64,000 nt of DNA from Perkinsus olseni (Eukaryota > Perkinsozoa > Perkinsida > Perkinsidae): NCBI GenBank assembly GCA_013115135.1, contig JABANP010000224.1, positions 1 through 64,000 on the forward strand, written 5' to 3'. A program made the position numbers and the translations under genes. This document shows positions 24,112 through 36,141 of this stretch, piece after piece; within the stretch, counting starts at the first letter, position 1; each line of letters begins with the position of its first letter. The notes under the pieces are model-generated. The model searched no databases. It was not told the origin of the DNA and was given only the letters and a program-made list of their open reading frames with translations.

Positions 24112-24921
24112 ACGAGTTGGCCAAGCTGGTGTCGTTTCATGAAGGCCAGCCAGGGTTCAGGGTGAATGCGTCTGCCTTTTCGACACTATGTGCCTTCAGC
24201 TATCAATTTACTCGGCTACAGCGTCAAATGCCTCACAAAAAGACTTTACCGCGCTCCAACGAACTGTGACGCGTCCATCTCTACTGGAACGGAGAGGGTG
24301 CTTCATTCCCGCTGTGGACTTTAGTTTGACCACCAGCAGAACCTATTTTTTCTACTGAGTAAACCGGGTCGTTTATCCTTCAGGCATGCAAAAGACTAGT
24401 ACGAGTATTATTACATTCTGATGGCATCACAGAAGCCGTTGCACTCTCGGTCATTCAGGGCCCCATCACCATTCAAGTCGGCCTGCTCGAACAATTCCCT
24501 TATCTGCCAGCATCAACCTAAGATACTCAACACTCGTATCCATATTACCTCATCATCATTCAGCGGATTGGCGGTGGCCGATCGTATCTGCCGACCACCC
24601 ATTTGTATGAACGCGTGCTGCTCCTGAGACACACATTGAGCGTTTTTACGCGCGCTAAAGCAACAATTTATCGGACTTACTCGCGCACGCACCGACGATT
24701 ATACTCATCACTGAGCGAGATGATGGGCATATCGTACCAGCGTATCTAAAACATCTCTCACACTCCAGTCGCGTAGTATGTGATATTAATCGGCCATCGT
24801 ACTGGTGACAGCGGTTTCTGGTTTGTTCAGATGTTTTTGATGGGCGTCACCAGAGGCTATCATCGAGCGTGGCTTAGGTGGTTCTCTTTCTCAGTTCCTC
24901 CTTCGTTCCTTATCATTTTCA
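24112..24921. other. Intergenic upstream of the GT31-like array
   Basis: Divergent intergenic region between the minus-strand EF-hand gene and the plus-strand array. From 24842 onward the sequence is shared with the region before copy B (28558), so the probable promoter or leader of copies A and B is duplicated. A TATCTTAGGTTG-type motif lies on the minus strand at 24514-24525. Confidence 0.5.
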
Positions 24922-27900
24922 ATGGGCCGTGGTCCTTCCTGTTATTATCGGCTCTTGCTGTTTCTATTACTCCTTGCTGACTACCTCGGGTTAAGTCGGG
25001 CTGCTGAGGACCATCAACAACAGCAGCCGCCCGCCGCCGCCCTGCATGGGAGTGTCGTCTCTGAGGGTTATGATGACCAGGACGACCAGCAGCAGCAGCA
25101 GCAGCAGGAAGCATACGATTGGGATTTGGTGATAGTGATACCGAGCCATATTACGGAGTTCTCTCGAAGATGTGCTGTTCGAGATGGATGGGCTCGTCAG
25201 TTGAGGGGTCATGAGCAGGTAGTAGTATAATACCAACAATCGCCCAAATCATCATCCACTTCAGAATAACCGTGCCGGACTACGTACCATCAAATTAGTA
25301 TTTACCGTTGGTGCTCATTACCCCGGTAATTCCACCAGGGATACAGCAATGGCCGAGATGAAGCAATTCGGTAGTAGTACCATAACATCACCAACCTCTA
25401 CTCCTGCTTCTACTACCCCTCAGGTGACATGATGCAGCTCCCTCAATGGTTCGAGGACCGCTACGACGCTCTCGGCACTAAGGTTCGACTCTCTTTCCAA
25501 AGAGTTGTGGATAAGCTAGGAAGGTAGTAGTCGTGATGTGGCCTCCCGGGCGGGCATTAGCCGCAATGACGGACCCACGCAATCAGCATGGGGAAAATCC
25601 TTTTTCTTCCTTTCGCCCATTTTTTGGAGGCCATTAAATACCATCCTAGCCGTTCTCGGTGATACCCTGAGGGGAGGTAAATTCTGTTTAGAAAAAAATC
25701 TGTCGCAAAGTGAAATAGGGAATCCCTTTCATCTGGCGGGAACCTCTCCGTTCACGCGCAGTTCCCTCACCGGCGGCCATTCGTCACTCAATTGCGGGTA
25801 TTCATCATCTTACAGAATGGCGCAGTATCATCGGGAGCTCTGCTGGGAAAGTCTAGTCGGATACGCTATCGCGAGGAATCTCTCGAATGTCTCGTTAGTT
25901 CCTACGCTCAGTGGACGTGGATTTTCTCTTGAAAGTGTGTCTGGGTTGTGGTTAGCGGTTCATTTCGAGTTGGAGCGTTTGAGGAAGGGGGCGCGGTTTG
26001 TTGTTTGGCCGGTGATGCTCTTCTCGAGGTTCCGTCTCCTACTGAAGGCGGACACGGACAGTTTCATACACGTGGACAGGCTACTAGACTTCATCGATCA
26101 ACATGATATGTGGAATAAACAGCGGGTTTATGCTGGCTCCTTCCGTCATGCACCGGTTATGTGGGAGCCTGAGAATAAAGATCATAAATGGTAATGATGG
26201 TCATGGAGAACAGCAGTTGATGATGATGGTCAGGTTCGATGGTAAGTTTACTCAGATGACAGGCCTTACACAGTACCCATGGAATGCTCAGGGTAATGAT
26301 ATTATTATTACCTCCCCTCCTCTATTGGCCCCCTTCAGGTGGTGGTTATGTTATATCATACGACTTGGCCAAGTATCTCGCCCATCCACCATTACAGTTG
26401 AAGTCATGGACACACGAGGATGTAGGAGTAGGAGCATGGTTAATGTCTCTTGAGTAATAATAATACTAACAGCCCGTACCATCAATACCACTCCTTCCGC
26501 TACTCTCAGCCATGAGCGCATCGATATGCCAGTGAGCTATGCTGAGCCGGAATGTGGCTGCGGAGCGGAGTGTTGGTCAGGACCTAGCATACCGTAATAA
26601 GGCCAAGGACTGGTTTTCCCGCGCGCCACGAAATTGTTTTGTAGAGAGCCGGTCATCGACCACTACGTCCCCGAGTACCTGCAGCGGTGGCGCCAACGAC
26701 GTTATGAGATCTTCGGCGATTCCTGTTGGACGCCAGGAAAAGATGACGTAATTGTGATGCTGGGCAAAGTGGCGATGGGCTAGTCGTTATCACCATCAGG
26801 CTCTGCCATCGGACTTAATTGTCGGTGATAAGAAGGGCTATCCTCCTACCATTATGGGGGTGTTGAAGCATCGGTAAAAAATGAGTAGGGGGTCGGAATG
26901 TCGTGGTTTAACTAGTGAGACTGTGGTATTCTTCATGCAAAAGATACTCTCGTTGATGGTTCACGCAGATGCTGGTATCCTGAGGTCGACTCTGGCATCA
27001 CTCAGGTACTACTTTACCCCATTGATGGCGTATGGCGATGATGCTCTGGTGGACGACCATTACGACACGCGCTCGGGGATTTGTGGTATTGACTTCTCTT
27101 GGGACTTTGCCGCCAATACTAGTACGACGCTTGCCGGCGGCGATCAAGATTTCTTGAGTAGAGCGGATGCTGCTATCACACGGTTAACCTCTAACGAGTA
27201 GTGGGGGTTGGGTAGAGAAAATGACGGGCCCGCGGTTCGAACCCGGGTGGGATTTTGGTGCTCATTCCTCAGGTTGGGTATGATGGTATGTCGAGGTAGT
27301 GATGGTTATCTTTACGATCAGCTAGAGTGTGCTGCCTCCACCCATGACCTAGTCAGTGACGACGACGATGATGATTGGAAACCATTGACCGACAGACTCG
27401 AGCCAGGAGCAGGAGTATCGTCGGCCGGCCTCCTCCGACGTCCTCCTTACTCGATCCGGCATCACCCTGTCTCAGTGCAAGGAGCTTGGAAGATACCCTC
27501 AGTCTGGCGAGAAGCCCTCTCTTAGCATAGGATGGACACCGACCGGCGAAGGGGACCGTGGCACTTGCCGAGTATACGGATATAATAGTGACACTAGTGG
27601 AAGTCGCGGAAAGCAAAACGCAGCCATTAGTTTTGACGGAAGTACCGCTGCCCTCTGTGAATCGACCTCAACTGAGTGATGGCGAGATTGTATTCTCTCG
27701 TGATGTTGATCGTCGCCGACTGCCACTGGAATCAGCGACAGCAGCTGCTCAGCTCCAACGGAATCGACTACATCGGAGATGGCTCAGTGGCGCCGTGAGG
27801 ACTATTCTCAACTTGTTGTTGGCCGTCTCTGCTGCGGGGGTCCTGGCATCGTTATTGGTGGTAATCGTGCCAAGGTTGGGCCGACTACTGCTCTGCTGTC

Positions 27901-27989
27901 CCCCATTGAATGCAGCCAGCAAGAGGCATCCTGCGCGGATCTTCCGTCATAAAAGGAGCGCGAGTAACCTCCCATGGTTGTGGTCATAG
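24922..27989 (+). CDS. GT31-like glycosyltransferase, copy A (multi-exon, possibly decayed)
   Basis: Exon 1 starts at the ATG 24922 with a signal-like segment (CYYRLLLFLLLLADYLG), a Gln run, then DWDLVIVIPSHITEFSRRCA with VRDGWARQL (the GT31 R-x-x-R-x-W region). Later exons: KLVFTVGAHYP, FRLLLKADTDSFIHVDRLL (acidic metal-binding D-x-D motif), MTGLTQYPWNAQG, GGYVISYDLAKYL, and THEDVGVGAWL (the GT31 EDVxxG motif). A family-specific tail follows: PVIDHYVPEYLQRWRQRRYE, a VCRGSDGY cysteine domain and a C-terminal helix near 27790-27890. GT31 enzymes add Gal, GlcNAc or Glc in the Golgi. An in-frame stop after ECGCGAECW near 26600 suggests damage or an unmodelled junction. The intron between HVDR and LLDF in copies B and C is absent here. 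Confidence 0.6.
25085..25107 (+). repeat. CAG microsatellite (poly-Gln)
   Basis: A run of CAG codons encodes about seven Gln in copy A. Copy B has only two at the same place (about 28791-28799). Confidence 0.9.
27225..27255 (-). repeat. tRNA-like fragment in an intron of copy A
   Basis: The minus strand reads GGGTTCGAACC, close to a Pol III B-box, at 27234-27244, within an intron that ends CTCATTCCTCAG at about 27273. It lies at the same intron position as the longer tRNA-like element of copy B. Confidence 0.4.
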
Positions 27990-28626
27990 ACAGGATTTGT
28001 ATGCTAGTAGTCGTAAGGACAGACATCATGATGATGATCATTTTATTACGGTGTTGGTGGATCTGTGAATTCGCCAACGCCTTCGCTGTTTCTCTGTAAC
28101 ATAGTTATTCCGGTGATGATCGTCACGCCTTCATTACCGTCGAATATTGTGCTGAAGTTTTGTGCTACTTTCCTGACCTTAATGCATTTCTACGTATTAG
28201 TACTACTACAACTACTACTCATCATCGCAATGGGGTATCATCCCTCGTCATTACCGCCTCAGCAATAATATGCATTTTCCTCCTTCTTTCTGATGATGGT
28301 CGTCGTCGGGTGCTCACTCTGTGTTAGTGTTATCGCCTGTGACGGCCATCTTTGGGTGTACCCTCACAATGGTCGTCACCGACTAGTACAGTGTCTCCAC
28401 CCCCGCCTGTGTTGTGTCTGGTTCGTCGAGACGGCGAACAGCTGTAGCTCTCTGTTCCTAGTAGACCTTTCTCCTTGGTCGGGTATTTTGGTATGTGGCC
28501 TGCATTTAGCCAAGCATAGGGAGTTCTTTAACGGGTTATGCCCTTTTGGGAATTGCAGAGCCTATCATCGAGCGTGGCTTAGGTGGTTCTCTTTCTCAGT
28601 TCCTCCTTCGTTCCTTATCATTTTCA

Positions 28627-29510
28627 ATGGGCCGTGGTCCTTCCTGTTATTATCGGCTCTTGCTGTTTCTATTACTCCTTGCTGACTACCTCGGGTTGAG
28701 TCGGGCTGCTGAGGACCATCAACAACAGCAGCCGCCCGCCGCCGCCCTGCATGGGAGTGTCATCTCTGAGGGTTATGATGTCCAGGACAAACAGCAGGAA
28801 GCATACGATTGGGATTTGGTGATAGTGATACCGAGCCATATTACGGAGTTCTCTCGAAGATGTGCTGTTCGAGATGGATGGGCTCGTCAGTTGAGGGGTC
28901 ATGAGCAGGTAATAGCATAATACCAACAATCGCCCAAATCATCATCCACTTCAGAATAACCGTGCCGGACTACGTACCATCAAATTAGTATTTACCGTTG
29001 GTGCTCATTACCCCGATAATTCCACCAGGGATACAGCAATGGCCGAGATGAAACAATTCGGTAGTGGTACCACAACATCACCAACCTCTCCTACTGCTTC
29101 CACTACCCCTCAGATGATATCATCACCCTTTGCCTTCCGACTTCGTGGATCGTTATGATGCCCTCGGTACCAAGGTGCGGTTATCATTCCGGGAAGCGGT
29201 GGATCAACTCGGCAGGTAGTAGAGGTTCTCATTACCCACGGACTTCGTACGAGACTCCGAAATTCGGAGTGTTTTCCAGTAAATTTCGAGTATTTCCGAC
29301 AGGATGCAATATAAAGTCTGTAACGGATGTGAAGCCAAAATGGACATGCAAAAACGAGCCCACTATGCCACATGCAGAAACGAGGCCACTATGCCTGGCA
29401 TAGTATGCCACATGCAATACTGGCCTCAAATTTTTATTATAGCATGATAGGTCGACCGCCGTTGTGGCGCCACTACCTGGAGACCTCATTTTTGCATGCG
29501 GCATTTCCTG

Positions 29511-29544
<34 letters not shown>

Positions 29545-31938
29545 GCAGCCTTCTCATGAGCTTCTTCATCATTCGCCTGGTTCAGGTTCCGCCTCGTCCT
29601 CAAGGCCGACACTGACAGCTATGTACACGTTAACAGGTAGTAGTAGAAGGCAGGTGATGGTGTTGATACAGCCGCTGTGATACAGACTACTGGAGTTCTT
29701 CGATAAGGAGCACATGTGGGATGGGGAGCCTGTCTATGCTGGCTCCTTCCGTCATGCACCGGTTATGTGGGAGCCTGAGAATAAAGATCATAAATGGTAA
29801 TGATGGTGATGGAGAACAGCAGTTGATGATGATGGTCAGGTTCGATGGTAAGTTTACTCAGATGACAGGCCTCACACAGTACCCATGGAATGCTCAGGGT
29901 AATGATATTATTATTACCTCCCCTCCTCTATTGGCCCCCTTCAGGTGGTGGTTATGTTATATCATACGACTTGGCCAAGTATCTCGCCCATCCACCATTA
30001 CAGTTGAAGTCATGGACACATGAGGATGTAGGAGTAGGAGCATGGTTAATGTCTCTTGAGTAATAATAATAATAATACTAACAGCCCATACCATCAATAC
30101 CACTCCTCCCGCTACTAGTTACCGTCGGATCGACATGCCAGTCGGCTTCGCTGCCCCCGAGTGTGAATGTGCCTTGGAGTGCGTGGACAAAATCAACGAT
30201 CTGTAGGTTGTTATCCCAGACTCAGCTGCCTCTCCCCGTTTCCGCCATCTACTCGATCTGATTCCTCTTCCCTTGTCCACACTCTCATCGCTGCTGTCCT
30301 TCAGCGGTGGCCGGCATCTCGTCATTGACCACTACGTTCCCCCCTACCTACATCGGATACGTCAGAGGCGAATGGAGCTCTTCGGTGACGATTGTTGGTC
30401 CCCCCAGCGCTCTGCCGCGACAGTCCTCACGGTACCACAAAACCGGCATCATGGCGATCTCACAACGCGCCTTGGCAGGACCCTCCCTCCCCGATTGATC
30501 ATGCTCCTGTGGATGACCATAGTCGACCTGAAGACGGGATTATTCCCGTGAATAGGAAGTGCTACGCTCCCATGTGGCTTGGTGGGGAAGATCTCCAGAA
30601 CGAGTAAGGCTAGCGGTGTGGTCATCGCTCTCACAGAAGCCCAGGTACGCTCTCACGCCACTGCAGTTGGCGCCGGCCTTCGCCAGCTCTGCACTGCAGT
30701 CCTCGACCCACCTAGAAGACCACAGTGACACTAGATCTGGGGTCTGCGGGATCCAGTTTGATTGGACTCCCTCGTCCGCGTCCTCCTCGGAAAGGTAGTG
30801 CGGTCGCTGGGCTGATGATGGCGGAGCGAGCAGGGATTTTCGGGTGCAAGCTGATCATTCCAAGTGTGCATGCGTGCGGATTATTTCTCTTCAGCAAAAG
30901 ACGCAAACCAAACGGATTCGCTGTGGCTCGGCTTCTTCGTTCAAGTACTCGACAATGAGAGATGTGGGTAAAAATCATTTTTGAAAGAAAAAATGCCGGG
31001 TCGGGGTTTCGAACCGGGGACTCTCGGGTGCCCTGACTATCTCGAGGCTCAGCGAGCTCCGCCACTTGGCCACGAATGCCTGGTGATGACGGTTGATTAT
31101 CAGGTGCATGGTCTGCCGGGGCACCGACGGGTACGACTATGATGAGTTCGAGTGCGGTGACCCGACCTCGGTGATTCCAGCCGCGGTTAGTAGCTTCAAT
31201 GGTGATGATCTTGACGAAGACCGAGAGGTCCGGGCCGACGTCGACTCCGCCGCTCTGCTGCCTTCCCTCTACTTCCTCCCGCTCGATCAATGGACTCCTC
31301 TAGGAGGGGACAGCGACTGCACAGCTGCTCCGGTCATTAAGAGAGGGCGCGTTACTCTACCGCAGTGTCAATATCTTGCATGGGCTGGTCATTATACCAT
31401 CCTCAAATGGACCCAGCATGAGCCCCTCGCCCGACCTGCTTTGCAGCAGCAGAAGCGTGGCGCTGACCTCTGGGGTGATTGTTATGTATATGACCAGTAT
31501 CACTGCCATCGACGTACTGTGAGTGGGTCGGAGGTTCTGTCGGACGAATCGGCTGCTGCAGACAGTACGATGGATTTCGGGTTGTTCTTCCTGCCTACTC
31601 GCGCGGAGCCTTCCCCGCCGGCCCTCGAGAGTTCCGAAAAAGTTGGTATTGTGCGCGTCATCGGTAGCAGGTCAGCCAAAGCACTCTCAGCAGCTTGGCT
31701 ACTTTCAAAGGACCTCTTCCGGCTGGTCATTCTAGTGCTGGTCGTCTTCGTCGTCGTCAAACTCCTCTCCGCTCTGCTGCATCGGAGTACCACACCTCTC
31801 CCTATTCCTCGCGGACGAAGTCGGACCGACTCCTTCACTCAAGGCGGTCGACCAGGGTCGAAAAGATTCGCCCTGAGGAAACTGGTGTGCAAGCTCTTCC
31901 GGGACTACCACCCCATCAATTCCAACTTCAGCGTTTGA
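28627..31938 (+). CDS. GT31-like glycosyltransferase, copy B (multi-exon)
   Basis: ATG 28627 with the same signal-like segment as copy A. Landmarks: DWDLVIVIPSHITEFSRR, KLVFTVGAHYP, FRLVLKADTDSYVHVNR, then an intron, then LLEFFDKEHMWDGEPVYAG, MTGLTQYPWNAQG, GGYVISYDLAKYL, EDVGVGAW, FAAPECECALECV, VIDHYVPPYLHR, DTRSGVCGIQFDW, VCRGTDGYDYDEFECG, and a C-terminal helix LVILVLVVFVVVKLLSALL followed by a basic tail to the stop at 31938. Topology: signal or anchor at the N-terminus, lumenal catalytic domain, C-terminal membrane helix. Predicted beta-linked hexosyltransferase. The acceptor is unknown. Introns are rich in repeats. Near-identical to copy A at 28558-29110 and 29737-30070 and much less alike between those blocks. 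Confidence 0.65.
29513..29544 (+). repeat. ATC microsatellite in an intron of copy B
   Basis: About ten tandem ATC/TCA triplets within the intron before FRLVLKADTDS. Confidence 0.9.
30994..31080 (-). repeat. tRNA-like SINE in an intron of copy B
   Basis: The minus strand has an A-box TGGCCAAGTGG (31062-31072) and a B-box-like GGTTTCGAACC region (31005-31015), about 57 nt apart as in a class II tRNA, then a TTTTTT run. The T and acceptor stems do not pair, so it is a tRNA-derived repeat rather than a tRNA gene. It lies in the intron before the VCRGTDGY exon, antisense to the gene. Confidence 0.55.
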
Positions 31939-32130
31939 TATTCCCTCGCGTCCTCCGAGTGTTGTATAGCCTTTCTATTACCATTACCGTTGTCCTCTTC
32001 CTCGCCGTTTCTAGTATGTTCTTCGTCCCTTTGACCAGCCTCGAGCTTGTCGCGTTGCCCTTCTGCTGTCGAGCTCTCCTCCAGTTATATTGTTTGCCCG
32101 TCCAGCACCCCGGTGCCTGGGAAAATAACA

Positions 32131-35100
32131 ATGAAATTTACATCAGAAACAGCAGCGATAGACAGGAGTTCGGAAGGCACTCATACTCACCGAGCCGGCA
32201 GGGGTCGGTCTGGGCTGCTCATGTATATGCTTCTGGCCTCCCTTCTTGCCCTGTCAACGAAGGCCTCGGCCGCTGAGGTCCTCCCCATCCCTCCTGCCGA
32301 CTCGCCAAGTCATCGCCCCTCGGCATCAGTACCAGTGTCGCAGCCGATGTACGATGGTAGTCGAAGACAGGTCGATGGTAAGGGGAATCTTATGTTGACC
32401 TTTGCAGATGACAGTGCTAGCGAATCTCAGGTGAGGATGCTCTCCAGTTCCCTTCGTGATTAGTAGCTTTTGGTCTAGGTCGTTTTGCCCAACCTTGAGC
32501 CCACCTACCCACCCGATGAGCACTTCGACTGGGATCTGGTGATCGTGGTCCCGACCCACATAACGGAGTTCTCTCGTCGATGTGCCGTCCGCGACAGCTG
32601 GGCGCGTCAGCTCAGAGGTCATGAACAGGTTAGTTCTCACTGCAATTAGTATCTTAGGTCGAAGCGTGTTCTCCGCAGGGCAATCGATCGGGCAAAAGAA
32701 CAGTAAAGTTGGTATTCATCGTTGGAGCCCACGCCCCTGACGATCGAACGCGGGCCATGGCGGAGGCAGAGCAGCGGCAATTTGGTAAGCCGGTCACCCA
32801 CCTTCAATACGCTCTTACCTCCTTCTCAGGTGACATCCACGTCCTCCCATCAGAGTTTGTAGACGAGTACCGCTCCTTGGCCACAAAGACGCGGCTTTCT
32901 ATGCGTGATGCTGTGCACAATATCGGAAAGTTGGTCGAAACTGCTGTCTGCCGTGCCACTGAGGTCTTGCCTTCGTTCAGGTTCCGGCTCCTTCTCAAGA
33001 CGGACACCGACAGCTTTGTCCACTTAGAAAGGTGAGAGAGGTCCTTCCCTCCTTTCTCGTAGTGGTGTGCTCTCAGGCTGCTCAAGTTCATCGATAAGGA
33101 GGGAATGTGGAACGATCGTCGAGTATATGCTGGGGCCTTCCGGACGGACGTCGTCGAATGGCGGCCAGAGGAAAAGGGCTCAAAATGGTATACCACTCCT
33201 TCCCCGCATCGTCATCGTCTTGCTCGTGCAGGTGGGATGGTGACTTCAAACAGATGACGGGCCTCGAGCACTACCCCTACAACGCGAAGGGTGAGTTTAT
33301 CATTTTCATCAGCTAGTAGAAGAAGCATCGTCTTCGCTAGGCGCTGGGTACATAGTATCCTACGACCTCGCCAAGTACCTGGCTGACCCGCCTTTGCCAC
33401 TTCGTCGGTGGACTCACGAGGACGTCGGTGTGGGGTCGTGGTTGATGGCCATTGAGTACGTCTCGAAGGCTGCGTCTCCTCTGCTATCCCTCTCCTCCTC
33501 CTTCAGTCACCGTCGTGTCTCGATGCCGATATCCTTCATGACGCCCGAGTGCGGCTGTGGTGCGACCTGTGATGAGGATACGTTTTATCAGGACGAGGAC
33601 GATGAGATCTTACGCAAGGAGTAGGTATCTTTCGACGGCATCACCAGTGCGCTCGAAAGTGTCATTTCCATTCTCATCAAAAACCTGGTTTTTCCATTGA
33701 TACACTGTGGAAAAATTTTCAGATTTTCTGAAATTTTCACGCCGAAAATTCTGCGCATCCGCCGCGACGCTTTTTCCGGTCCCACATTTTTTCTAATCTT
33801 TCAATACCACACCAATCGTTTCCAATCCCATTACCAAAACCAGGACGATTCGTCTATCTTCCTTCGTCCCACCTCAGACCGGTGGTCATAGATCACTACG
33901 TCCCAGAGTACCTCCAGCGTTGGCGACAGCGACGGTACGAGGTCATTGGCGACGCTTGCTGGGCCTCGGCCGCGGACGGCGTTGGTCATCTCCCGAGGGA
34001 CATCATCGAGGTTGATGATAGTCACAACTCCGCCTTTACTACTGGCATGATGGGCTACACGTAAGCCGAGGGAAGTCTCTCTGGTGGTTGAAGGGGCAGC
34101 GGCGGTGTTAGGTACCGTTTTCATCCGTTGGGGGCCTACGGTTACCCTATCCTACCCGACCATAGTGACACCAGATCCGGGAGTGTGCCAACTGACATTC
34201 CAGTGGGAACGGGATAGTGATAAGCGAGAATACGGGCGCAGTGAATCCCCGAGCCCGTCGCCGGCCGCTGGACGGTTGAGGGCCGCCAGTCGTCGAGAAG
34301 AACGTGACGACAGCGAAGTTGGAGGCAGCAGAAAACAGAGGTGGGTGGTAGGGGTTGATGTTTTTAGTAGCCTTTGAGCCCACTAGGAGCACTAGGCGAC
34401 GAATTGCCGGATGGGAGTGGCACTTTTGGACTTCTCTTGTCTACTGCCATCGCAAGCCAGCGTAGGCCTCAGTAGTTCTGAAGGCGGCTGAGTCTTCCTC
34501 AGCCATCTTCAGCCTGCTCCTTTCTGCTATGGCTATGCCCGGTACTAGCAAGTATCACAAGTTTCGGTGACGAGATGTGACACTTCGCTAGAGAAGAAAA
34601 GATCTCTACAGCGCAATCCTTCGTACGCCTATAAGTAGCTACCCGGCTATCCATCAATAATGCTCTCTCCTGCAGGGGACGGAAGTGTCTGTCCGTGTCA
34701 GATTTGTGGTCTGTCGAGGAAGCGACGGCAACGAGTACGATGAGTTCGAATGCACCGCGTCCTCCCTCCTGAGCATACCGTCGACCAACGAAGACAGCCG
34801 GAATCAGCCTCTGCAGGCGGCCTCGATGGAAGCATCGCTGCAGCTCCAAGACGACTGGAAGAGGGTACCCGAGGCCTCCCCCAGCGCCTGCGCTCGCCCC
34901 ATTCTCGTCCGGGACCTCATCCCGCTGGCCGAGTGTGAGGAGCTCGGCCGATTTTACACTCAATCGGAGGAGTCCGAAGACAGCCCTGTCGATAGAGGAA
35001 TCCCGAATTCTCTCGGGCGATCCAGAATCGGAGTCGGGGTATATTAGGTCGACCCAGGGACTTCTCATTGCATGGTCGTCATCATCACCCTCTCCCTTCA

Positions 35101-35459
35101 ACCCTGGTTCTATCGGTCAGTGTACTGTATACAACGCTACGGGTTGCGACAGCGCAAGGTATCCGCCATCTGCGATTTCCTTCGGCGAGGAGGTTCAAGT
35201 GTACCGGCCTTCCACCGACCATCTAAAGCCTATGAAATCGCCCTGGTCCCTCTCTAGAAGGAAGCCTGTTGTACAGGTGGGTCGCCTGGCCTCGTCACGG
35301 TCGATCAGTGGGGACGGACCAGATGGCATCATCGAGGGTTGGCGATGGCTCATCACACCACCACTAATTTGTATTCTTCTATGTGTTGGTGGCCTCTTCC
35401 TGCTGCGGCGGTGGTTGCTGAAGAGGGGCGGTCGTGTGGCTCGAGATCGACGAGAATGA
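32131..35459 (+). pseudogene. GT31-like glycosyltransferase, copy C (divergent; +1 frameshift)
   Basis: Exon 1 32131-32430 (hydrophobic GLLMYMLLASLLALSTKASA), exon 2 32479-32628 (DWDLVIVVPTHITEFSRRCA), exon 3 from 32679 (KLVFIVGAHAPDDRTRAMAE). Then FRLLLKTDTDSFVHLERLLK, MTGLEHYPYNAKGAGYIVSY, THEDVGVGSWL, TPECGCGATC, VIDHYVPEYLQRWRQRRYEV, VCRGSDGNEYDEFEC and a final helix PLICILLCVGGLFLL. All junctions are GT-AG and short. A GGG at 34179-34181, where family copies need GG, shifts the frame between DHSDTRSG and GVCQLTFQWE. A second frame change near 34940-35070 may be an intron. It is the most diverged copy at the DNA level, so it escaped the homogenisation seen in A, B and D. Confidence 0.6.
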
Positions 35460-36141
35460 TGATGGCCATTACTGGAGGAATCTTAGGTTGAAGCTTGTCT
35501 TTTGTTTGCTGCTGTCGTATGCTGTTTGTCATGTATAGTACTCCTTCTGATACTACTACCACTCCTCCGTCACCTCGCAGCTTCAACGGTCGTCGTGTCT
35601 CCGACCATTCTGCTGCTGCTGATCTCAATTTATACCATCTTGTGGATTTCCCTATCCCCTCGGTTGGGGATAGCCATCCCCAATCCCTCGCTCGTACGCG
35701 AAAATTACTCTTCCACAATCTAAGGGGGTCCGTCTGCGATGGTTCTAAAGTGGCTGCTGGCCTCGTCCCTGCTACTGTAGTTAAAACTAAGACAAAATAT
35801 ATTTTCGCAGTCCCCTTCGATGGTCTTGTACCAACTCATCGCTCAGCTCGCTGACTCGAGTGTGATAGTCGTCGTCATTATTATCATTGCAACTCTCCAT
35901 CCTGTTCCATTACCTACTCCACCAGGGCGGCAGTATCTTAGGTCGAAGCTTGACAATGATACCAACTGAAGATACCTAGCTGGAGCTTGGAAATTTTCTC
36001 GAGGTCAGACTGTTCCTTGCTGAATTTATGGGGTTGTGTTGGCGTGGTGGGAGGAAGCTCCTAGTAGGAGGGGCTTTGAGGTGACCCTCATCATGTCCGA
36101 TAATAACCATCAGAGTGCAGAGGGAGGGGAGGAGGCGTAGA

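Noticed and set aside
34499..35101. 200-codon minus-strand frame
   Set aside because: Antisense to the cysteine-domain exon of GT copy C; a shadow of that gene.
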